Positions 20,938 through 30,869 of a DNA stretch of 64,000 bases are shown here, in pieces. How positions within the stretch are numbered: position 1 is the first letter of the stretch; each line of letters opens with the position of its first letter. A model generated the notes under the pieces. The model made no database searches and had not been told where the DNA came from. It saw only the letters and a program-made list of their open reading frames with translations. Both the position numbers and the translations under genes were made by a program. The stretch is from Clostridia bacterium (GTDB lineage Bacteria > Bacillota > Clostridia > TANB77 > CAG-465). The stretch covers positions 23,292 through 87,291 of the forward strand of contig JAQSXK010000005.1 in assembly GCA_029256705.1 (NCBI GenBank). Direction: 5' to 3'.

Positions 20938-21438
20938 TTATCCTATTTTTTCGATGATTACATTTGGATTTGTAAATGTTTCAGTACCAGCTGTAGGATT
21001 AACTACTGTTAATACTGTACTAATAAATGGTGACACTTGAATTATAGCTTGAGTTGCTAAAGCTGCAGGTGTTGCAGCAATAACAGTTTCAGTAACTGTT
21101 GTTCCTGGAACTATAGCACCATTTACAGCAAGAGCTACACCTGCGGTAGTACCAACAGGAGTTACAGATCCTGTAAAAGTAACTCTATAAATTCCTGGTT
21201 TTATTAGATTGAAATCTGTTCCACCTGGAGTATGAATTATTCCGTTTCCAATTGCTACTAAATTAGTATCAAAAGGTACTGCGAGTCCAGCAGCTACAGT
21301 TTGTGGTACTAGAGAAACTGCTTGTAACACAGTTATTCTAGGACATCTTGGCTCAAAGTCATGACATTTAGGTTTTATTTCACAGCAATCTGGTTCAAAT
21401 TCGCATTCATCAAAGCAAGGATTTTTAAAATTTGACAT
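20938..21438 (-). CDS. Spore coat/exosporium-type protein: Cys-rich N-terminus plus BclA C-terminal-like domain
   Basis: PCFDECEFEPDCCEIKPKC; TVLQAVSLVPQTVAAGLAVPFDTN...PGIYRVTFTG...; sigmaK-type promoter upstream. SD GGAG precedes ATG 21438. Confidence 0.6.
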   Translation of the reverse strand: MSNFKNPCFDECEFEPDCCEIKPKCHDFEPRCPRITVLQAVSLVPQTVAAGLAVPFDTNLVAIGNGIIHTPGGTDFNLIKPGIYRVTFTGSVTPVGTTAGVALAVNGAIVPGTTVTETVIAATPAALATQAIIQVSPFISTVLTVVNPTAGTETFTNPNVIIEKIG

Positions 21439-21484
21439 ATTTATTTCTCCTTTCACATAAATAAGCGTTTTCTAATCGCTAATA

Positions 21485-21512
21485 TATATTATGAAATTAG
21501 TATTATCCTTGT
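21485..21512 (-). promoter_or_regulatory. Predicted sigmaK-type promoter (AC-17-CATAATATA)
   Basis: Minus strand GTAAC-AAGGATAATACTAATTT-CATAATATA; matches the B. subtilis sigmaK consensus AC-N16/17-CATAnnnTA. Confidence 0.6.
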
Positions 21513-21639
21513 TACTTGTAACGAATAGCTAATAAAAAAAATACATTAAAATAATGTATTTACTTATATACAACTGTATATGTATGAAAAGCTTCACAGC
21601 TTTTCTTAAATTTAATAATATTTATTTGTTAATACATAA

Positions 21640-21975
21640 TTACAAAAAGTAAATCCTTAGAATCCGTTGTATAAATCCGTTTCCTGGTATATTAGTACTA
21701 AATGGAATTGAACCACTAAGTCCTACAGTCTGCTGAGTTGTTGAAATTGATTGCAAATTAGTACCAAATCCTAGATCCTGTGTTAAAGTGCCTAGAGGTG
21801 AAACTACTATTCTCACCGGTATAACAGTCTGTGGAATTATAACATTTGCTTGTAATACAGTTGGAAAATTTGGCCTTCTACAGCAATTTCTAAATCTTGT
21901 TCTAGATTCATTTTCAGTATCAAACCAATAATCTCGATCGCAACTATTTCTGTCATCATACCTACAATGTGACAT
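21640..21975 (-). CDS. Second coat-type small protein, paralogous N-terminal region
   Basis: TVLQANVIIPQTV shared with the 172-aa neighbour; Cys/Arg-rich N-terminus; same upstream architecture. Confidence 0.5.
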   Translation of the reverse strand: MSHCRYDDRNSCDRDYWFDTENESRTRFRNCCRRPNFPTVLQANVIIPQTVIPVRIVVSPLGTLTQDLGFGTNLQSISTTQQTVGLSGSIPFSTNIPGNGFIQRILRIYFL

Positions 21976-21991
21976 ATTTATTCTCCTTTCA

Positions 21992-22024
21992 TATATAATA
22001 GCGTTTTAAAATCGCTATTATATA
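21992..22024. repeat. 12-bp perfect inverted repeat upstream of the coat-type gene
   Basis: TATATAATAGCG-ttttaaaat-CGCTATTATATA. Confidence 0.85.
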
Positions 22025-22047
22025 CTATGAGAAATAATAATTCTAGT
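22021..22047 (-). promoter_or_regulatory. Predicted sigmaK-type promoter (AC-16-CATAGTATA)
   Basis: Minus strand GTAAC-TAGAATTATTATTTCT-CATAGTATA. Confidence 0.6.
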
Positions 22048-22898
22048 TACTTTATAGAAATACACTCTTTATATACTTCATTTTTATTTACGCCTCTAAT
22101 TTTAGCAACTTTTTTTATTGCGTCTTTTTTATCTAAACCAGACTGAATATATTCTTTTACTAGTTCTATATATGATTTATTTGCAAATAGTAAGTCAGTT
22201 TCTTCTTTTATCTCTTTTTCACTTTTACCTTCTACAATAATTACTATTTCACCTCTAAGAGGAGTTTCTTCTACCTTTTTTATTACTTCACTTAATTTAT
22301 TATATATAAACTCTTCATGCATTTTTGTAAGTTCACGAGCAACACATATATTTCTATCACCTAAATATGTAAATAAATCTTTTAAAGTATATATTAACTT
22401 ATGTGGAGCTTCATAAAATATAATTGTTCTTGTTTCATTAACTATTGATTCTAACCTTTCTTTTCTTTGTTTTTTATTAACAGATAAGAATCCTTCAAAT
22501 GAAAATCTTGTAGAATCTATAGCACTCTTTACAATAGCTGTTGTAACAGCCGTAACCCCAGGTATAGTTTCTATTTTATAGTTATTTTCTACTAAATACT
22601 TAACTAAATCTTGTCCCGGGTCAGATATTATTGGCATACCAGCATCAGAAACTAAAGCCACATTTTTACCTTCATTTAATAAAGTTACTACTTGATTTAT
22701 CTTATCATTTTCATTATGTCTATGATAACTAATCATTTGTTTCTTAATATTTAGATGATTTAATAATTTAATTGTTTGCCTTGTATCTTCTGCTAATATT
22801 ATATCTACATTTTGCAATGCTTCAATAGCCCTTAAAGTAATATCTTTTAAATTTCCTATTGGTGTACCAACAATATATAATACTCCTTTATTTTCCAT
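22047..22898 (-). CDS. rsmI: 16S rRNA (cytidine1402-2'-O)-methyltransferase
   Basis: LYIVGTPIGNLKDITLRAIEAL, LAEDTRQT, VSDAGMPIISDPG; start 22898 by SD GGAGAA. Confidence 0.97.
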   Translation of the reverse strand: MENKGVLYIVGTPIGNLKDITLRAIEALQNVDIILAEDTRQTIKLLNHLNIKKQMISYHRHNENDKINQVVTLLNEGKNVALVSDAGMPIISDPGQDLVKYLVENNYKIETIPGVTAVTTAIVKSAIDSTRFSFEGFLSVNKKQRKERLESIVNETRTIIFYEAPHKLIYTLKDLFTYLGDRNICVARELTKMHEEFIYNKLSEVIKKVEETPLRGEIVIIVEGKSEKEIKEETDLLFANKSYIELVKEYIQSGLDKKDAIKKVAKIRGVNKNEVYKECISIK

Positions 22899-23664
22899 TC
22901 TTATTCTCCATTCCATATATTGTGTATATTTCATCAGTATAACTACCATCTTCATTATATTCAATAAGCGGTGGTAACATTAGCGTTTCACTACCTCCAC
23001 CTTTAACATACTCTATTAAAACAATACTTGGCTTAACGTCTACTCTTGGATATACATATCTTATTTTCTTAGCTTCTAAATTATATTTTCTTGCTATTGC
23101 AAGTAAATCAACTATTCTTTCAGGTTTATGTACTAAATATAATTTTCCTTTAAATTCAAGTAATTTAGAAGAAGTAAAAAATATATCTTCTAACGTACAC
23201 ATTTCTTCATGTCTAGCTATATACTTTACATTATGTTCGTTTACAATTCCTCTACCTTTAGGCTTATATGGAGGATTTACAGTAATTATATTTACATTAC
23301 TTTTTCCTGTTTCTTTAATTAACATTTGTCTTATGCTATTAAAATCTTTTATATCTCCATTAAATGAATAAATTTTTTCCTCGAGGTTATTTAACTGTAT
23401 ATTTCTTTGAAGTAAATCATACATTTCGTTTTGAAGTTCTACAGCGAATATTTTAGAATAATTATATTTAGCAGATATAATTATAGGGATTACCCCACCT
23501 CCACTACATAAATCTAATATAATATTATTTGAAGAATTACTAGTTATAAAATTACTAAGTAAAACACTATCTGTTCCAAAACAAAAATAATCTGTATTTT
23601 GTATTATTTTTAAATTATTTACTCCCAAATCATCTATTCTTTCTTTTTTCATATTTTTCTCCAT
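22888..23664 (-). CDS. tRNA1(Val) (adenine37-N6)-methyltransferase-like (TrmN6/YabB)
   Basis: DLGVNNLKIIQ, FCFGTDSVLL, DLCSGGGVIPI, TVNPPYKPKG. Confidence 0.9.
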   Translation of the reverse strand: MEKNMKKERIDDLGVNNLKIIQNTDYFCFGTDSVLLSNFITSNSSNNIILDLCSGGGVIPIIISAKYNYSKIFAVELQNEMYDLLQRNIQLNNLEEKIYSFNGDIKDFNSIRQMLIKETGKSNVNIITVNPPYKPKGRGIVNEHNVKYIARHEEMCTLEDIFFTSSKLLEFKGKLYLVHKPERIVDLLAIARKYNLEAKKIRYVYPRVDVKPSIVLIEYVKGGGSETLMLPPLIEYNEDGSYTDEIYTIYGMENKNGK

Positions 23665-23760
23665 TTTTATTTATATGTATATTATAACTTAATATAGCAA
23701 AATTTTCAAGAGTATTGACAGTATTGGTATAATATATATGTAATGTTTGAGGTGAATTAA

Positions 23761-24667
23761 TTGAAATTAGAATACATAGTAAATAAACAAGATGAAAATG
23801 TCAAATTAAAATTTATATTAAAAAATAAATTATATATATCTACTGGGTTATTAACTAAACTAAAAAATAACAAATGTATTTATATAAACGATAAAATATC
23901 TATGGTAAATAGTATAGTAAAGGAAAATGATAAAATATTAATTAACTTAGATAATATAGACAAAGAAATTTCTAATTTAGTTCCATACGCTAAAAAAATA
24001 GATATTATTTATGAAGATGACTATCTACTTATTATAGATAAACCTAGTAATTTAGAGATTCATCCATCAGTTAATAATTTTGATAAGACTTTAGCAAATA
24101 TGGTAATGAACTATTATATTGAAAAAAATTATAATATTCAAAAAGTACATATAATTACTAGGTTAGATAAAGATACATCTGGAATTTGTATAATTGCAAA
24201 AAATGAATATGTGCAAAACCTATTCTCTGCTAAATGCAATATAAAAAAAGAATACATTACAATTGTAAATGGAATAGTAGAAAAAAATCACGATATTATC
24301 GAAAAAAATATAACCAGAAAAAAAGATAGCATAATAATTAGGCAAGTTAGTGACAAAGGTGATTATTGTAAGACAGAATATTTTGTTATAAATAGAAATA
24401 TAGGAAAAAATTATACTTGTGTTCGCGTATTACTACATACAGGAAGGACACATCAAATAAGAGTTCATATGGCATATTTAGGACATGTTATATTACGGTG
24501 ATGAATTATATGGATTGGAGCATAAAACTCTTAATATACGTGATATAATCCAAAGACAGGCATTGCATGCGTATAAAGTAAGTTTTAATCATCCTATAAC
24601 TAATGAATATATAGAATTTATTTCAAAACTTCCAGAGGATATGAACTTCTTTTTTAAAAATATTTAG
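23761..24667 (+). pseudogene. RluD-family pseudouridine synthase split by a frameshift near 24490
   Basis: ORF 23761-24501 carries S4 region, HIITRLDKDTSG and TGRTHQIRVHMAYLGHV, then shifts. The rest continues as YGDELYGLE...RQALHAYKVSFNHP in ORF 24485-24667. Confidence 0.8.
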
Positions 24668-24687
24668 GCGAAATCGTAGATTCGCCT
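24666..24687 (+). terminator. Terminator after the RluD-family gene
   Basis: AGGCGAA-atcgtagat-TCGCCT followed by T6. Confidence 0.75.
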
Positions 24688-24781
24688 TTTTTCTTTATTT
24701 GACTATTTCGTTATATAAAGTCATATATTCTAATTGTTAAAAGAAAAACACCAGTTAAATTATATAACTGGTGTTCTAAAT

Positions 24782-25222
24782 CTATACTACTTCATATAAA
24801 TATGCAGTATGACCTTCTTTCATATATCCTTTTTTGAAACCTAGACTTGTAACTAATTTAATTGAGATCTCATTACTATCTGAAACCAATGCTTCCAATT
24901 TTTTTACTTCAGTGAGCAATTCTCTATTTTGAAATAGTTGAATCATTGCTTGTTTTCCTATACCTTTAGACCGGTACTCCCAGTTTAAGGCAATAATCAC
25001 CTTACAATAACCTTTCATCAAAGAGAATAATGGGTCATTTCTATTTGGACGTTCAAGTAATATATACCCTACCTCAATCTCTTGATTTAAAATTGAAATA
25101 ATCTCATAATTCTTAATCCGATATATTATATCAGCTGGTATATAACTTTGAAAGCTTAAAACCTCCTTAAATTTTTTCATATCTAAAGAATCATTAACTT
25201 TTAATTGCACATTAGTGCTCAT
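24782..25222 (-). CDS. GNAT-family N-acetyltransferase
   Basis: YRSKGIGKQAMIQLF acetyl-CoA loop; VTSLGFKKGYMKEGH C-terminus. Confidence 0.82.
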   Translation of the reverse strand: MSTNVQLKVNDSLDMKKFKEVLSFQSYIPADIIYRIKNYEIISILNQEIEVGYILLERPNRNDPLFSLMKGYCKVIIALNWEYRSKGIGKQAMIQLFQNRELLTEVKKLEALVSDSNEISIKLVTSLGFKKGYMKEGHTAYLYEVV

Positions 25223-25356
25223 AATATTATCCCCCTAAATTTTTATTTTTGAGTTAGTAAAATTTAACATATATATATTATATCACATTTCTGAATATAA
25301 TTCAATATTATGTAAACAACTAATCACTAACATACAAAATAAACCAGGTTATATAT

Positions 25357-25430
25357 ACTATTTCTGGGTCCTGTCATTCTAAGATCAGTTATATATGCCA
25401 TCTTACCATTAATTATATCCTCATCTGCTC
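25357..25430 (-). pseudogene. Remnant of a second ymdB copy
   Basis: actatttctgggtcctgtcattctaagatcagttatatatgccatcttaccattaattatatcctcatctgc aligns almost base-for-base with 26384-26455 inside intact ymdB. Minus-strand peptide: ADEDIINGKMAYITDLRMTGPRNS. Confidence 0.88.
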
Positions 25431-25465
25431 TAATAGATTATTTTGGTTATTATATGAGAAATATG

Positions 25466-25494
25466 TTGACTTTGTTTACATAATATGTTATAAT
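25466..25494 (+). promoter_or_regulatory. Predicted sigmaA promoter
   Basis: TTGACT-17 nt-TATAAT. Confidence 0.7.
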
Positions 25495-25652
25495 TAAATT
25501 ATGTCAATAATAATATGTTATATTTTTAATAAAATATATTGAAGCGGATTAATGTATATATTGCCCCTATTATAGTGATGAGCTATATTATACTAAGCGA
25601 TATTTTACTACCGTAATAGTAACTTTATTGAAAATATTACCGGAGGTATATC

Positions 25653-26165
25653 ATGAAGAAAATTACAGTAATAGTAACAATGGTAATGGTTTTAGTATTA
25701 AGTTTAAGTACAACAGCATTTGCTGGTAGCATGACAGAAAAAGATTACCTATCTCAAAAAAATCATGAGCAATATACCAAAAACATTGGTAAAACATATG
25801 GTATATTTAATGCTCCTGCTGCAGATGTCATTTGTGGAGTTTATGATTGGTCTAATTCGTCTGAAAATAAAAACAATTTAACTATTGAAGATTCTATTTT
25901 GGAAATTGTTTCTAATTTAGAAGATGCGGGTTATAGCGAACAAGCTAATGAAATTCTTTCTGCTGATACTCTAAAACAATCTATTTCAATTGCTGACCGA
26001 ATAATTAAAATGCAACTTACAAAGAATATTGAAAATACAAAAGCAAACAACAGAAAAGGTTGGTTTATCACATACTTTGTAAAATCAGCACAAGAAGCAA
26101 ATTATGGTTCTGATGTAATTGAACTATATATTCGTCTTCAATTACTTTTACCTGTTGGATCATAA
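25653..26165 (+). CDS. Small secreted protein of unknown function
   Basis: Signal peptide MKKITVIVTMVMVLVLSLSTTAFAGS; SD CCGGAGG; followed by hairpin terminator. Confidence 0.75.
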   Translation: MKKITVIVTMVMVLVLSLSTTAFAGSMTEKDYLSQKNHEQYTKNIGKTYGIFNAPAADVICGVYDWSNSSENKNNLTIEDSILEIVSNLEDAGYSEQANEILSADTLKQSISIADRIIKMQLTKNIENTKANNRKGWFITYFVKSAQEANYGSDVIELYIRLQLLLPVGS

Positions 26166-26181
26166 AAGTGTAAAACAAAAA

Positions 26182-26214
26182 AATGTCTAGATATAATTTT
26201 CTAGACATTTTTTG
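26182..26214. terminator. Terminator between the secreted-protein gene and ymdB
   Basis: AAAATGTCTAGA...TCTAGACATTTTTT hairpin. Confidence 0.7.
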
Positions 26215-26222
26215 TTTTTAAA

Positions 26223-27011
26223 TTACTTTATACTTATTCTTTCAATCTTAATTGCAATACCCTTTAAATCATCTGTAGTTACTATAATACCGTTTAAAGT
26301 TGCATCATTGTCACTACATTCATACTTAGCATATGCACCTGTAGAAAAGCGTTTTAATGCTGTTTCTTTTTTAAGTCCAATTACACTATTTTTAGGTCCT
26401 GTCATTCCAACATCAGTTATATATGCCATCTTACAATTAATTATTTCTTCATCCGCAGTTTGTACATGTGTATGTGTTCCAAAAACACAAGTTACGTCGT
26501 TTTCTAAAAAATATCCCATTGCAATTTTTTCAGCGGTTGCCTCAGCATGAAAATCTAAAAATATGTATTTGGCTCCATCTGTTTTTAATTTATCTACTTC
26601 TTTTCTAGCAGTTTCAAACGGAGATAATACATTCTCTTGAGCTACTTCGCCAAGTCCAACTTTACCAAGTAAACTAAGCACTCCGATTTTAAAACCATTC
26701 TTTTCAACGATAACAGATCCATTCGCTTTTAGATTAGTAACATTAGCTGGAACAAGTAATCTAGGAAGTTTTATATATTCTTCTGCCATCTCTTTTCTGT
26801 AATATATATGATTGCCCATTGTTATTACATCAGTCCCAAGATTCATTATTTCATCGTATTCTTTTAACCTTAAACCTTTACCAGCTGCAGAATTTTCACC
26901 ATTAATTATAACAAAATCAATACTGTTTTCTTGTACTAACTTGTTATATTCTTTTTTAAGTTTATTCATTCCACTATTTCCAACTATATCTCCAATTACT
27001 AAAAACTTCAA
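26223..27011 (-). CDS. ymdB: YmdB-family metallophosphoesterase
   Basis: IGDIVGNSGMNKL, INGENSAAGKGL, MGNHIYYRKE, DFHAEATAEKIAMG, GTHTHVQTADE. Confidence 0.95.
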   Translation of the reverse strand: MKFLVIGDIVGNSGMNKLKKEYNKLVQENSIDFVIINGENSAAGKGLRLKEYDEIMNLGTDVITMGNHIYYRKEMAEEYIKLPRLLVPANVTNLKANGSVIVEKNGFKIGVLSLLGKVGLGEVAQENVLSPFETARKEVDKLKTDGAKYIFLDFHAEATAEKIAMGYFLENDVTCVFGTHTHVQTADEEIINCKMAYITDVGMTGPKNSVIGLKKETALKRFSTGAYAKYECSDNDATLNGIIVTTDDLKGIAIKIERISIK

Positions 27012-27025
27012 ATCTTTCTCTCTCC

Positions 27026-28570
27026 TTATTTAGCGAGTTCAGTAACTCTCATTTCACGTATTAAACTAACTTTTATTTGTCCTGGATATGTCATTTCATT
27101 TTCTATTTGTTTAGCTACTTTTTTAGCCATTAGAATCATATTATCATCGCTAACAACTTCTGGTTTTACTATAAGTCTTATTTCTCTACCAGCTTGTATT
27201 GCAAAAGACTTTTCTACACCATTGTAGCTATTACATATTTCTTCTAATTTTTGTAATCTTTTTATATAAGTATCCACTGTCTCTCTTCTAGCACCTGGAC
27301 GTGAAGCTGAAACTGCATCTGCTGCTTGTATTAAAACAGCTTCTATAGTTTTAGGTTCAACATCACCATGATGTGCTTCCATACCTTGAATAATTTTTTC
27401 ATTTTCTTTAAATTTATTAAGTAATTCAATACCTAAACTTACATGAGTTCCTTCAACATCATGATCCATTGATTTACCTATATCATGTAATAATCCAGCT
27501 CTTTTAGCAATTGTAGGATCAATTCCAAGTTCACTTGCAAGTAAGCCTGCAATATGAGATACTTCAATAGAATGATTTAAAACATTTTGACCAAAACTTG
27601 TTCTAAATCTTAATTTACCTAATAATTTTATAAGTTCAGGATGAACATTTATTACACCAGTTTCATATAGTGCACGTTCTCCCTCTTCTTTAATTGTATT
27701 TTCAACTTCTATTTTTGCTTTTTCAATCATATCCTCAATTTTACCAGGATGAACTCTTCCATCTGCTATAAGTCTTTCAATTGCAATTCTTGCAACTTCT
27801 CTTCTTATTGGATCAAAACTTGAAAGTACAATAACGTCTGGTGTATCATCTATTATTAAATCTATACCAGTTAAAGTTTCAATTGTACGAATATTTCTAC
27901 CTTCTCTACCAATTATTCTACCCTTTAAATCATCATTTGGTAAAGTTACTGTTGTAACAGTTGCTTCAGATGTATGATCTGCAGCACATCTTTGTATAGT
28001 TTGCACTAACAACTCTTTTGCTTTTTTATCTACATCATATTTTGCTTTTTCTACTTCTGTCTTAACGTATTCTGCCATTTCATGTGTCATATCATCTTCT
28101 AATTCTTTCATTAATGCTTTTTTTGCATCACCTTCAGACATCTTAGAAATTGCACTTAAAGCTTCTATTTCTCTTTGTTTTGTTTTGTCTAATTCTTCTT
28201 CTTTTTTAAGAAGTTCAGTATTTTTTTTAATAATATTATTTTCTTTTTCTTCAATTAATGTTGCACGTTTATCTACTAAGTCTTGTCTTTGATTTATTCT
28301 GTTTTCAATTTCTTGTAATTCTCTTTTTCTTTCTTTTGCTTCTTTTTCAATTTCATCCTTTTGTTTAAGCATTTCATCTTTAGCTTGGATAATAGCCTCT
28401 CTTTTTATACGTTCTGCATCTTTTTTTGAATCTTCAATTATTTTTTTAGATTCATTTTCAGCACTCTCAATCTTAGCTTCAGCTGTCTTTTTTCTATATA
28501 CCACTCCTATGTAGAAAAAGGACACAGCAGAAAAAATTGCTGTAAGTACCGCTGTTATAATGTACTCCAT
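27026..28570 (-). CDS. rny: Ribonuclease Y
   Basis: N-terminal TM plus coiled coil, KH domain [17 protein letters not shown] domain [17 protein letters not shown]. Confidence 0.98.
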   Translation of the reverse strand: MEYIITAVLTAIFSAVSFFYIGVVYRKKTAEAKIESAENESKKIIEDSKKDAERIKREAIIQAKDEMLKQKDEIEKEAKERKRELQEIENRINQRQDLVDKRATLIEEKENNIIKKNTELLKKEEELDKTKQREIEALSAISKMSEGDAKKALMKELEDDMTHEMAEYVKTEVEKAKYDVDKKAKELLVQTIQRCAADHTSEATVTTVTLPNDDLKGRIIGREGRNIRTIETLTGIDLIIDDTPDVIVLSSFDPIRREVARIAIERLIADGRVHPGKIEDMIEKAKIEVENTIKEEGERALYETGVINVHPELIKLLGKLRFRTSFGQNVLNHSIEVSHIAGLLASELGIDPTIAKRAGLLHDIGKSMDHDVEGTHVSLGIELLNKFKENEKIIQGMEAHHGDVEPKTIEAVLIQAADAVSASRPGARRETVDTYIKRLQKLEEICNSYNGVEKSFAIQAGREIRLIVKPEVVSDDNMILMAKKVAKQIENEMTYPGQIKVSLIREMRVTELAK

Positions 28571-28852
28571 TTATTCTATTCCTCCTTAAATATATGTTTT
28601 TTCAATGTTCAACATTTATATATATTAAAAGTATTTTTTATGTTTGTATATATATGTTATCTGTACCAATATGTACATGTATTGTTGATCATAGCATAGA
28701 AAAATAAATAACCATTCTATACTACATAAATTATACAATATTTTAAATCATATAGCAAGCATTTTAATTAAAAAATAATAAAAACGCTAAATATAATATA
28801 ACGGTTATTTAAAAGAATAAATATATTAATAATAATAATTTATATAATAAAA

Positions 28853-28886
28853 AACACAAGAAGATTTATCAATCTTCCTGTGTTTT
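28853..28886 (-). terminator. Terminator after the GDPD gene
   Basis: AACACAAGAAGAT...ATCTTCCTGTGTTTTT hairpin. Confidence 0.65.
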
Positions 28887-30223
28887 TAGCAATCAACATC
28901 CCCTTCAACAATGAAATTGTCAAAAAAACTTGAATATGCAATTATATCCTCTTCACTTAATGCAGTATAACCTATAACTGGCAATCCTAATATATTGTTA
29001 AATTTAGATAATAAATATACATTAGGGTCTAAGTCATAAACTATATAATCTGGTCTACCTCTATAAAACAGGCAAAAATTACAAATTGTAAGAATAACCT
29101 TGCGTAGCTTTTTAAGTCCATTTAAACTGTGGCCAACTTGTCCTCTAACTACGTGTTCGTATCTCGTCATAAAATACATATTAACAAGTGTATTAAATGA
29201 TTGAACTGCAAACTCACCTTCGTAATTACAAAGTTCATTCATGATTTCATCTTCAAAACTTCTATCGAATAAGCTAAAATCCTTTATGTCAATTATTATT
29301 GGCACTTTACCATCTACTATAGACAATATTTCACCAAGAAGCAATGAATTCCTAATATCTGGTTTTTCAGAGATAGATTTTTTTTGACCTAACTTTTTGG
29401 TTATACCATCATCATGGTAACAAACAATCTTTCCTTCATACCTAATAACATCAAATTCAATTACTTTATTTAATTGAACACATTTCTCAAAAGCTTCCCG
29501 AGAATGTTCTTTTAGACTACTATCTGCAATACCCCTGTGCTGAATCTGATTTTTTTTACCATTATACTCAATAAGCCAATGATCAGATTTAACACGTGTT
29601 GTATACTTGTTACAAGTACTCCAAATCTTTTTAATAACAGTTTTTGCACTATCTTCAGCTTCAACAATAACATCATCGATAGCTGGGACAGAAACTACAT
29701 TTTTGTAATCCTTACCCTTAACAAATTCAAATCTTTTTCTGCATGGGTTAAGAACATAGAAAACATTATCTTTCCATACCTTTTTTGCTTTAAAATATGT
29801 GATAATATTTTTAGTATGGAAAAAAACTTTTCCGCTATAATTTTCAAGTACATTCTCAAGTTCTTTTTGATATGCAGCGTTCATAAGTCCTTTAATTTCA
29901 ATAAGAACAGATACCCTACCTTTTACCATTTTTAAAACATCTTCTAGTTTCGGAACCTTACAATTGCTATCTAAAACTTTATATTTTTTTATTTCTTTAA
30001 ACGTTCTCCTGTTCATACGTCCAGGTACTGATAGCAATCTTTTCATATATCTGTCATGAAAACATATAATGGTGCCACATTTTAAAAACCGTACATCAAC
30101 TTCAATTGCAAAATTTTGTTCTACTGCACGTGTAAATGCTTCTAAAGTGTTTTCTGGATACTTAAGATGAAAGCCTCTATGAGCAAATACTTCAGAATAT
30201 ACTTCGTGATTACAATGCTTCAT
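28886..30223 (-). CDS. Protein with two tandem glycerophosphodiester phosphodiesterase-like domains
   Basis: Copy 1: FAHRGFHLKYPENTLEAFTRAVEQNFAIEVDVRFLKCGTIICFHD. Copy 2: QHRGIADSSLKEHSREAFEKCVQLNKVIEFDVIRYEGKIVCYHDD. Confidence 0.85.
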   Translation of the reverse strand: MKHCNHEVYSEVFAHRGFHLKYPENTLEAFTRAVEQNFAIEVDVRFLKCGTIICFHDRYMKRLLSVPGRMNRRTFKEIKKYKVLDSNCKVPKLEDVLKMVKGRVSVLIEIKGLMNAAYQKELENVLENYSGKVFFHTKNIITYFKAKKVWKDNVFYVLNPCRKRFEFVKGKDYKNVVSVPAIDDVIVEAEDSAKTVIKKIWSTCNKYTTRVKSDHWLIEYNGKKNQIQHRGIADSSLKEHSREAFEKCVQLNKVIEFDVIRYEGKIVCYHDDGITKKLGQKKSISEKPDIRNSLLLGEILSIVDGKVPIIIDIKDFSLFDRSFEDEIMNELCNYEGEFAVQSFNTLVNMYFMTRYEHVVRGQVGHSLNGLKKLRKVILTICNFCLFYRGRPDYIVYDLDPNVYLLSKFNNILGLPVIGYTALSEEDIIAYSSFFDNFIVEGDVDC

Positions 30224-30395
30224 TTAAGCATCTCCTTTCCAAAAGATTAAATATAATCTTCTTTGTTTATTTTAATAACGGTATATATTATATCAAATTT
30301 GTCGTTAAATGTCAAATAAAACTCAAAGAAAAAGAATGAAATCTTATTAACGATTCCATTCTTTTAGCAGTTTACCTCTATACTGAGATTTAGTT

Positions 30396-30833
30396 TTATA
30401 TGGATTTATCCCAAAAAGCAACAATGATTTCGCCATCTTCTCCATTTGAAACTACAACAAGTTTGCCTGCATCTGTTGAATCAAATAGTATCTCAGGATC
30501 TTTAACTTTAACAACGTACTTTGCAACATTTACATCAGTACTATTTCCATTACGCGGTTGCTTTATCCAAATTGGTGAACCAGCAGCAAAGTCATATCTT
30601 CTTATAACCTCTTTTAGAACTTCATTTGCAAGATACCTAGTACCAAAAAACAATTTACTTGACTGTACTGAATACGAAGTATCTTTTGTGTCACATACCA
30701 TGTATGGACCAACCAGTTCCCATAAAGCTCTCCGATAGGCTTTCTCAGCTTCTGAAAGTTCATTCCACACTTTTTCTTGCGAATTTACAATTTCATTATA
30801 AGGACAATATCCAAGGTTCTCAAACTTAGCCAT
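30396..30833 (-). CDS. Hypothetical protein
   Basis: 145-aa ORF with SD GGAGG and downstream hairpin; no family recognised. Confidence 0.65.
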   Translation of the reverse strand: MAKFENLGYCPYNEIVNSQEKVWNELSEAEKAYRRALWELVGPYMVCDTKDTSYSVQSSKLFFGTRYLANEVLKEVIRRYDFAAGSPIWIKQPRNGNSTDVNVAKYVVKVKDPEILFDSTDAGKLVVVSNGEDGEIIVAFWDKSI

Positions 30834-30869
30834 TACAACTCCTCCAATAAAATTTTATTTTTGAACAAC

